From positions 1 through 9,300 of the forward strand of contig CAMLKV010000066.1 of assembly GCA_946480635.1 (NCBI GenBank): a stretch of 9,300 nucleotides of DNA. Direction: 5' to 3'. The notes under the pieces are model-generated. The model was not told where the DNA came from. It did not search any database and saw only the letters and a program-made list of their open reading frames with translations. The translations under genes and the position numbers were made by a program. Origin of the DNA: an uncultured Flavobacterium sp. (GTDB taxonomy: Bacteria > Bacteroidota > Bacteroidia > Flavobacteriales > Flavobacteriaceae). Positions within the stretch are counted from its first letter, which is position 1. Every line of letters begins with the position of its first letter. This document shows, in pieces, positions 1 to 5,150 of the stretch.

Positions 1-192
1 TGTTTTTGTTAAACCTTCAAGATAAGATTCATGAGCTACTTTTGAAAGATAATCTACATTTTTACGCATCACATAACGCCACACAGCCTGATTGATAGGT
101 GTGTAATCTTCGTAATCTTGCGCTTTGATAAATTGTTTTAAATGAGCAGGTAACTTATCAATCAACGGATTGCTTTCAAAGTGAGTTTCCAT
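1..192 (-). CDS. phhA: Phenylalanine-4-hydroxylase-like aromatic amino acid hydroxylase, N-terminus only (partial)
   Basis: Only the first 64 codons are in the window; the frame is open to the left edge. The protein begins METHFESNPLIDKLPAHL and contains DYTPINQAVWRYVMRKN, followed by YLSKVAHESYLEGL. The pattern Y-T-P-x(4)-A-x-W-R, then an A-x(3)-Y-x-x-G-L segment, is the N-terminal signature of biopterin-dependent aromatic amino acid hydroxylases. These are non-heme iron enzymes that convert phenylalanine to tyrosine in the cytoplasm. The iron-binding His/His/Glu residues lie outside the window, so activity cannot be judged. Bacteroidetes carry a long form of this enzyme that I recall as about 580 residues. 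The ATG at 190-192 is the only good start and is preceded by a candidate promoter at 218-249. Tryptophan or tyrosine hydroxylase are less likely alternatives for a bacterium. Confidence 0.8.
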   Translation of the reverse strand, partial: METHFESNPLIDKLPAHLKQFIKAQDYEDYTPINQAVWRYVMRKNVDYLSKVAHESYLEGLTKT

Positions 193-217
193 GAATTATA
201 TTAGTTGTAATTGTTTG

Positions 218-249
218 TAAAGTTAAGAAATGTTTGATGAGATTACAAT
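218..249 (-). promoter_or_regulatory. Candidate Bacteroidetes-type promoter of the hydroxylase gene
   Basis: Read on the minus strand, TAACTTTA (218-225) matches the Bacteroidetes -7 consensus TAnnTTTG at all but the last base. ATTG (246-249) lies 20 bases further upstream, in the place of the TTTG -33 box. Transcription would start near 213, leaving a leader of about 20 bases before the ATG at 192. Such AT-rich matches also arise by chance, so this is a candidate only. Confidence 0.4.
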
Positions 250-264
250 GATTTTGACATTGTA
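244..264. promoter_or_regulatory. Inverted repeat TACAATG-N7-CATTGTA overlapping the -33 box
   Basis: A perfect 7-bp inverted repeat (244-250 and 258-264) with a 7-base spacer overlaps the candidate -33 element of the downstream hydroxylase gene. The stem is AT-rich and has no T-run after it on either strand, so it is a poor terminator for the lipoprotein gene that ends at 309. The arrangement suits binding of a dimeric regulator, but this is inferred from position and symmetry alone. Confidence 0.3.
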
Positions 265-308
265 CTCCAGCATTTAACATCTATAAAAATTGAAGAATAC
301 GTAAAAAA

Positions 309-1352
309 CTATTGTTTTGGGCTTTCAGATTCTAAAAGTTTTTGTTTTTGAACCCTGTTTTTTAGCATATTAACATAACGTAAGCCAAGCTTGTCTCCAT
401 AGTCTGTATATGCTTTCGAAGCCCATTCAATAGCTTTGTTTAAATCTCCATTTATTTCATTAATAATGGCCATATTGTAACAAGCTCTTCCTGCAATTTT
501 AGAATCAGGATTATTGGTTTCTTTTGCCCAAAGTTCTGCAGCACCATCCCAATCGCCAGTTTGAGCTCTTCTTTTCCCTATTTCGAAATTGTTGGTTCCT
601 TTTACATAATAATCTCTTGAAACTCTAGTATAATAGGGTAGTAGTTTGGCAGCATAATCTTGACCTATTTTATCACTGATATTTAAAACAGCTTCTTTTC
701 TGCCAATTATAGCTTCAACAGCTCTTACAGGATTAATTCCTTTTCCTGATAGTGTTATGTTATTATTCGCAACGTACTCATCAACCATAACTTTTTGTTG
801 AGGATAATAAATTCGCCACCCCATTTTAATTAATGTATTAATTGTAGCCTGATGTTCAATAGCGGGTATTTTTATGCCAAGAGGGTTTGCTATTTGTGTT
901 GTAGATGTTTTGTAATCTACTTTAGCATCGGTGTCATAAAATGAAAGCTCATATATGACATTTAGGTTGTTATCTTTACACAGTTTTTCAGCTTTATCCC
1001 ATGGAATTGATTCTGAAAAGACTGCTAAGCCTGTATTTTTAAATTTTGAACTATCTAAGGTGATTACTCTTTTTACTTGTTCATTTTTTTTAAGTTCAGT
1101 CATCAATCCTTGTACAGATGCATTGGACCCCAATTTGTCTAAGTTTTTCCCCTCTGCTGAAAGGATTTTATCAATTGCATCTACACTTTCGTTTCCTTTT
1201 GACGGAGCTGTTCTGTTAATGATACCTATTTTTAAATCGCTATTAGTAATAAAAATTGGAGCCGGCTCTGTAACTCTTAATGTCATTAAGTTTGTAGAAC
1301 TGCATGATGAAATTAAAATAACAAGAAGTAGGTATAAGTAATTTTTAATCAT
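309..1352 (-). CDS. DUF6340-like lipoprotein with C-terminal TPR-like repeats
   Basis: The protein has 347 residues. Residues 1-17 form a lipoprotein signal peptide: a short basic start (MIKNY), a hydrophobic stretch, and the lipobox ISSC with lipidated Cys17. The next residues, SST, are typical of flavobacterial lipoproteins. The middle (about 40-245) has an alternating strand pattern and includes the GIINRT segment and a possible nucleotide- or protein-binding fold I cannot assign. Residues 252-345 are helical, with TPR-like spacing (NNFEIGKRRAQTGDWDGAAELW, then ACYNMAIINEINGDLNKAIEWA), which suggests a protein-interaction surface in the periplasm or at the outer membrane. It resembles the Bacteroidetes family DUF6340, whose function is unknown. 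A terminator hairpin at 1377-1398 separates it from the upstream lipoprotein gene, so it probably has its own promoter. The start is the ATG at 1350-1352, placed directly before the signal peptide. Confidence 0.8.
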   Translation of the reverse strand: MIKNYLYLLLVILISSCSSTNLMTLRVTEPAPIFITNSDLKIGIINRTAPSKGNESVDAIDKILSAEGKNLDKLGSNASVQGLMTELKKNEQVKRVITLDSSKFKNTGLAVFSESIPWDKAEKLCKDNNLNVIYELSFYDTDAKVDYKTSTTQIANPLGIKIPAIEHQATINTLIKMGWRIYYPQQKVMVDEYVANNNITLSGKGINPVRAVEAIIGRKEAVLNISDKIGQDYAAKLLPYYTRVSRDYYVKGTNNFEIGKRRAQTGDWDGAAELWAKETNNPDSKIAGRACYNMAIINEINGDLNKAIEWASKAYTDYGDKLGLRYVNMLKNRVQKQKLLESESPKQ

Positions 1353-1376
1353 ATTGATTTGTGTTTTAAATAATTA

Positions 1377-1398
1377 ACCCGTACGTTTTTGTACGGGT
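1377..1398 (-). terminator. Rho-independent terminator of the DUF4136-like gene
   Basis: A perfect 8-bp stem, ACCCGTAC (1377-1384) with GTACGGGT (1391-1398), closes a 6-base loop. On the minus strand it lies 24 bases past the stop codon at 1422-1424 and is followed by a T-rich stretch (TTAATTATTT). The stem is the most GC-rich part of this intergenic region. It would end transcripts from the DUF4136-like gene before the next lipoprotein gene. Confidence 0.7.
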
Positions 1399-1421
1399 CA
1401 ATATTATAAATAAATTTTAAA

Positions 1422-1955
1422 CTATCTAGATTGAGGAGGAAATTGTTCTAATATTTTAGAAACAAATTCATTGGCTCTTTCGTCTTTTTTCTCTACACAG
1501 TGGGTTAAATAACCTGTTCCTACACCTTGCCAAATTAATTCTTTGTTTTTGGCGTCAATTAAATCAATGTATAAAGTTCCTTCTGTAGAGGTTGTAACAT
1601 AAGGTCTACCTCCCCAAAAATATGGATTCCAACCGTAGCCCCAACCATATCCCCAGCCAGAATAATATTGGTTTACATCTACACGTTCTCTTTCTTTTGT
1701 AAATATATTAACCAATAGATCTGGAGAATCACTTTTTGAAAAACCTTTTGCGCTCATTTGAGCATCAATAGAGCGAAGAATTCTTTTTTTATCTAAATCA
1801 GAAATTTCAGCTTTATCTATACCACTTTTATGAAAAGCATAGGTTTTATATTGTCCAAAGTTGGCATTTTTGTCATAATCTGCATTAACCCTTACTGAAC
1901 TACACGAGGCAAGCACAAAAAGTAATGCTACTGATAATAGTTTTAAAGTTTTCAT
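1422..1955 (-). CDS. DUF4136-like lipoprotein
   Basis: The protein has 177 residues, a usual length for the family. The signal peptide (1-18) ends in the lipobox LASC, with lipidated Cys18. The mature part follows the DUF4136 pattern: a Y-D-x-x-A-x-F-x-x-Y-x-T-Y-A-F start (about 27-41), a helix ending in S-A-K-G-F (68-72), the S-x-P-D-L-L-V strand (77-82), a strand GTLYIDLID (126-134), then ELIWQGVG (139-146) and a C-terminal helix ending QFPP. The family is of unknown function and is anchored in the periplasm or outer membrane. An aromatic, glycine-rich loop at 100-116 (GWGYGWGYGW) interrupts the fold. The single extra cysteine is Cys153. The gene lies 79 bases after the broken urocanase gene and ends before the hairpin at 1377-1398. 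Confidence 0.85.
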   Translation of the reverse strand: MKTLKLLSVALLFVLASCSSVRVNADYDKNANFGQYKTYAFHKSGIDKAEISDLDKKRILRSIDAQMSAKGFSKSDSPDLLVNIFTKERERVDVNQYYSGWGYGWGYGWNPYFWGGRPYVTTSTEGTLYIDLIDAKNKELIWQGVGTGYLTHCVEKKDERANEFVSKILEQFPPQSR

Positions 1956-2034
1956 ATTTTAAGAGTTTAAAATTGTTTTTCTTTATTAAAATTACAAGAA
2001 ATTTAGTTTAAACCGTTTGAAATAATTATAAAAC

Positions 2035-3817
2035 TTAAAAATCTAGTAATCCTTCTTCAACCATATTAGGCAATGTGACTTTCAAAAGTGGCTGATTTTC
2101 CATTGCTCTTTTGATAGCGAAAACCGCTCCTTCGTTTCTTGCCCAGCTTCTTCTTGAAATACCATTGTTGACATCCCAAAAAAGCATTGATTCTAAACGT
2201 CTTGAAGCTTCTTTAGTACCATCAAGAACCATACCAAATCCGCCGTTTATTACTTCGCCCCATCCAACACCGCCACCATTGTGGATTGAAACCCATGTCG
2301 CTCCACGGAAACTGTCTCCAATTACATTATGTATTGCCATGTCTGATGTGAAACGGGAGCCATCATAAATATTTGAAGTTTCTCTGTATGGTGAGTCTGT
2401 TCCTGAAACGTCGTGATGGTCACGACCTAAAACTACATAGCCAATTTCACCTCTTGCAATGGCTTGGTTAAAAGCTTCTGCAATTTTAGTTCTTCCTTCG
2501 GCATCAGCGTATAAAATACGAGCTTGTGAACCGACTACTAATTTGTTTTGTTGAGCTCCTTTAATCCATTGAATGTTGTCGGCCATTTGTTGTTGGATTT
2601 CAGCAGGTGAATTCTTCATCATTTCTTCTAAAATATCACAAGCAATTTTGTCTGTTTTCGCTAAATCTTCTGGATTTCCAGAACAACATACCCAACGGAA
2701 TGGTCCAAAACCATTTTGCGGTGTGCTTATTAATTGCAGCAGCATGACGACGTAATGTCTTTTGAACTTCTGTTTTAAATTGTTCTGGATTGTTAGCCAT
2801 CATTTCGTTGGCATCTTCAAAAGAAATTCCAACAGGATAATAACCTCCAGCCCATGGATTGTGAAGTGAAGTTTGATCTGATCCTAAATCGATGTGTAAA
2901 TTTTCTTGATCGAATTTTTCCCAAACATCTACTATATTTCCTAGATAAGCAATAGATACAATTTCTTTTTCTTCTTGTGCTTTACGAACTCTGGTAACCA
3001 ATTCGTTTAAATCTTTAATGATTTCGTGAATCCAACCTTGTTCGTGGCGAATTTTTGTAATTTTAGGATTTACTTCGGCACATACAGTTATACATCCAGC
3101 AATCGTTCCTGCTTTAGGCTGAGCACGACTCATTCCTCCTAGACCTGATGTTACGAATAGGTTTCCTGATGGATTTTTTCCAATTTTTCTAAAACCGTTT
3201 AATACTGTAATGGTAGTACCATGCACAATTCCTTGTGGGCCTATGTACATGTAACTTCCGGCGGTCATTTGTCCGTATTGAGTAACACCTAATGCATTGA
3301 CTCTTGGGGCATCTTTGTGCGATGGGAAAAGTCCCATTGGATGACCAGAATACATAACTAAAGTTTGTTCTTCTGTCATTTCAGCAAGATACTTCATTGT
3401 TAATCTGTACTGTGCCCAGTTGCTGAAAACCCCTCCGTTTCCACCATAGGTAATTAATTCGTGCGGATGTTGTGCTACTGCGTAATCCAAGTTGTTTTGA
3501 ATCATTAGCATGATAGCTTTTGCTTGTTCAGATTTTCCTGGATATTCAGAAATTGGTCTGGCATACATGCTGTAATCAGGACGTAGACGATACATGTAAA
3601 TACGACCGTATTGTTCTAATTCGGCTTTGAATTCAGGGATTAGTTCCGCATGATGTTTTGATTCAAAATAGCGTAGCGCATTAGTTATGGCTAACTTTTT
3701 TTCTTCAGCAGTTAATATTTCTTTACGCTTAGGAGCGTGATTGATATTGTTTTCGTATGGTTTTGGTTGTGGTAAAACTGAAGGAATTCCTTCTAATATT
3801 TGTTCTTGAAAAGTCAT
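2035..3817 (-). pseudogene. hutU: Urocanate hydratase, disrupted by an out-of-frame internal deletion
   Basis: Urocanase converts urocanate to imidazolonepropionate in cytoplasmic histidine degradation, using tightly bound NAD+. The N-terminal part (2714-3817, 368 residues) has YGGNGG (124-129), MYSGHPMGLFPS, TSGLGGMS (223-230, NAD-binding region), DQTSLHNP (314-321) and AGGYYPVG. The C-terminal part (2035-2712, 225 residues), in another frame, has GFGPFRWVCCSG with the conserved cysteine, GRDHHDVSG (2401-2427), SPYRETSNIYDGS and HNGGGVG (2263-2283). The frames meet at 2711-2716: HAAAINKHTAK runs directly into GFGPF. Family members, as I recall, carry a further segment here that includes a DYGNAF motif. 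Together the parts give about 593 residues against roughly 640-670 expected. Some 45-70 residues are therefore missing, and the unshifted frame ends in an unrelated 25-residue tail at 2636. The start ATG at 3817 fits the family N-terminus. No other hut genes are in the window. Confidence 0.88.
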
Positions 3818-3961
3818 TTTTTAAGAATTTGGTTATTCGTTTATTTTAATCTATTCGTTGAGTTTTTAACGACTAGGGATAACGAATGTCAGACCTGTGA
3901 TAGGACTTGTATATTTTGACTCTGTATTTTTGTGAATGGTGATCCATTTTTACGTTGTGTT

Positions 3962-4032
3962 GCGTGAGGGATGGGAGCGAAGTACCATGTACTGCGGACA
4001 GCCCGACCGAAACGAAGAGTAGGGCACGCCCT
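3962..4032 (-). repeat. GC-rich structured element resembling a dispersed flavobacterial intergenic repeat
   Basis: This 71-base segment is about 62% G+C, far above its AT-rich surroundings. On the minus strand it begins with AGGGCGTGCCCT (stem AGGGC/GCCCT, 4021-4032), passes through TCGGTCGGGCTGTCCGC and a hairpin AGTAC-ATG-GTACT (3981-3993), and ends ATCCCTCACGC. The ends and the core CGGGCT-N-TCCGC match my memory of a repeat family found after genes in Flavobacterium genomes. I cannot confirm the copy number from one window. Its first bases overlap the stop codon of the DUF5522-like gene, so it may serve as that gene's terminator. The GGGC at 4022-4025 can also pair with GCCC at 4001-4004, which allows alternative folds. 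The remaining gap (3834-3961), upstream of hutU, holds no clear promoter match. Confidence 0.5.
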
Positions 4033-4213
4033 ATTTTTTCTTTGTATTAGTTCCTGTTTTTTTATCAAATCCGTAAGGACAATGTCTGCAACCGCTTTTA
4101 CAGCAATAACCTCGTTTGAGATGGTATTTTTCTGTAAAACATTTATATCCTTCGGGAGTGTAATAAAAATCTTCGCCCTCGATTAATTTATTTTCGTTAT
4201 TTTGCCCAAACAT
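4031..4213 (-). CDS. DUF5522-like cysteine-rich miniprotein
   Basis: The protein has 60 residues if the ATG at 4211-4213 is used; a GTG two codons upstream (4217-4219) would give 62. It contains G-Y-C-C-K-S-G-C-R-H-C-P-Y-G-F at residues 36-49, the core of the small Bacteroidetes family I know as DUF5522. Cys37, Cys38, Cys42 and Cys45, perhaps with His44, look like a metal-binding knuckle. Cys25 lies further upstream. There is no signal peptide or membrane segment, so a cytoplasmic location is expected. The C-terminus is lysine-rich (KKTGTNTKKK). The function is unknown; zinc or Fe-S binding is inferred from the cysteine spacing alone. The stop codon overlaps the structured repeat at 3962-4032. 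The gene is divergent from the HExxH protein gene, with only 27 bases between the two ATG codons. Confidence 0.8.
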   Translation of the reverse strand: MFGQNNENKLIEGEDFYYTPEGYKCFTEKYHLKRGYCCKSGCRHCPYGFDKKTGTNTKKK

Positions 4214-4240
4214 GGACACAAATTTAAAACTTTCGGAGGT

Positions 4241-4567
4241 ATGATTCTTATTGTTTTTAAATATTTTACCCCAAAAGGGTTTAGAGGGATTACTTTTTTC
4301 CCTTTTGTGTTTTTAGTTGATAAAGAAGACAAGAAAAATCCTTTTTTTGTGAATCATGAACGAATTCATATAAAGCAACAATTAGAAATGTTGATTGTAC
4401 CTTTTTTTGTTTGGTATTTTATTGAGTTTGTTTTTAGATGGATTCAGTTTAAAGATAAGCACGTTGGGTATCGAAATATTTCATTTGAACGTGAAGCATA
4501 TAAAAATGAAAAAGACCTTTGCTATTGTAAACAAAGGCCTTTTTGGGGATTTTTAAAATACGTTTAG
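4241..4567 (+). CDS. Small membrane protein with HExxH motif, putative minimal zinc metallopeptidase-like protein
   Basis: The protein has 108 residues from the ATG at 4241-4243. Upstream in-frame codons reach a TTG at 4202, but the ATG directly follows GGAGG and begins a plausible protein (MILIVFKYFTP). Residues 37-43 are VNHERIH, an HExxH zinc-binding motif (His39, Glu40, His43). A hydrophobic helix follows at about 50-68 (LIVPFFVWYFIEFVF). Then comes R-N-I-S-F-E-R-E-A-Y (78-87), where Glu83 or Glu85 could be a third zinc ligand. The order HExxH, membrane helix, Glu-rich helix recalls the core of M56/BlaR1-type or other gluzincin peptidases, but the protein is far smaller and peptidase activity is unproven. 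Similar short uncharacterised proteins ending FWKFLKY are known to me from flavobacteria. The coding end contains the hairpin at 4509-4544, and the stop codon overlaps that of the convergent adhesin gene. Confidence 0.72.
   Translation: MILIVFKYFTPKGFRGITFFPFVFLVDKEDKKNPFFVNHERIHIKQQLEMLIVPFFVWYFIEFVFRWIQFKDKHVGYRNISFEREAYKNEKDLCYCKQRPFWGFLKYV
4509..4544. terminator. Bidirectional intrinsic terminator inside the 3' coding end of the HExxH gene
   Basis: AAAAAGACCTTTG (4509-4521) pairs with CAAAGGCCTTTTT (4532-4544) with one mismatch across 13 positions and a 10-base loop. On the plus strand it ends in TTTTT and is followed by a second T-run at 4550-4555. On the minus strand it gives CTTTTTC followed by ATTTTTA and lies 20 bases past the adhesin stop codon. 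It suits termination of both convergent genes. It lies before the stop codon at 4565-4567, so plus-strand transcripts ending here would lack the last codons. Confidence 0.65.
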
Positions 4568-5150
4568 TAAATTATTTTTTTAACAACTTCTGCATCGTTT
4601 TCAAGTTTTACTTTTACAATTAATACGTTAGTTGTAGGTCTAACTTCTGTTATTGAAATTTCGTTATTGTTTACTTTCTTTTTAGTAACCAATGTTTTTC
4701 CAAGAACATCATAAACTGTTATTTCTTTAATTTTTTCTACAGATGATTTTACGTTAATACTGTTATCTGCAAATATTGTAATAGCATTGTTGTAATCAAA
4801 AGTACTGTTGCCTAATGTTTGATTTGTATAACGTAATACAAATACCGGATTAGTTGTTCCTAAAGCAGCATTTGTATAACGCAATACAAATCTGTCTATA
4901 ACCTCGCCTTGTGGAGCTGAGAAGATATAAGGAGCAGTTCTTAAATCATGAATTAAGTTTAACTGTTTATCTTCAAGATAAATGGCTTGGCTTTGATTGT
5001 TAAACAAACCGTCTACTCCTTGTATTGCTATAGTGTAGCTACCAGTTGTTGGTAATTTAACCGCAAGAGGGACTTGGTCATTTTGATCAAAAGGTAAGCT
5101 TCTACCTTGAATAATGTTTCTGTCATAGCCATCTGCTAAAATTAGCTTTT
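4564..5150 (-). CDS. C-terminal part of the giant T9SS-secreted protein (separated by frameshift), with sorting domain
   Basis: This is the 3' end of the long gene that enters from the right edge, in a different frame. The frame is open from just after 5150; reading DGYDRNIIQGRSLPF joins naturally to the upstream part once one A of AAAA (5147-5150) is ignored. The segment ending near 4900 contains VDGLFNNQSQAIYLEDK and DLRTAPYIF, common near the C-terminus of flavobacterial type IX secreted proteins. The last 72 residues (4567-4782) form the sorting domain: NSINVKSS, then ITVYDVLGKTL (YDVLGK at 4696-4713), a VNNNEISI strand and the basic end VVKKIIY. The pattern resembles the type C (ChiA-like) variant. 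The domain directs export through the T9SS pore and is normally cleaved off or used for surface attachment. An internal FVLRYTN duplication lies at 4795-4890. Translation from an internal start such as the ATG at 5005-5007 would lack a signal peptide, so this is a gene fragment, not an independent gene. Confidence 0.85.
4795..4890 (-). repeat. 48-bp tandem duplication around the FVLRYTN motif
   Basis: Two adjacent 16-codon units (4843-4890 and 4795-4842) both begin FVLRYTN and continue A-A-L-G and Q-T-L-G. The first seven codons differ at one base (TTG/TTA); the second halves have diverged. Related T9SS proteins, as I recall, have this motif once, just before the sorting domain. The extra copy lengthens the linker. 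Confidence 0.6.

Noticed and set aside
955..1341. 128-codon open frame on the plus strand
   Set aside because: It is entirely antisense to the DUF6340-like lipoprotein, which has a clear lipobox and repeat pattern; the plus-strand product shows no recognisable features.
2111..2755. Two plus-strand open frames inside the urocanase gene
   Set aside because: They are antisense to conserved urocanase motifs and have no family resemblance.
3845..3915. Weak inverted repeats upstream of hutU (TCGTT/AACGA)
   Set aside because: Stems of five bases or fewer with no T-run or consensus match; nothing distinguishes them from chance in AT-rich DNA.
3971..4186. 71-codon open frame on the plus strand
   Set aside because: It spans the structured repeat and the antisense of the DUF5522-like gene, whose cysteine motif is clearly conserved.
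4202..4240. TTG-initiated extension of the HExxH protein by 13 residues
   Set aside because: The extension (PKHGHKFKTFGG) would overlap the start of the divergent gene and lacks hydrophobic or conserved features; the ATG at 4241 gives a more natural N-terminus.
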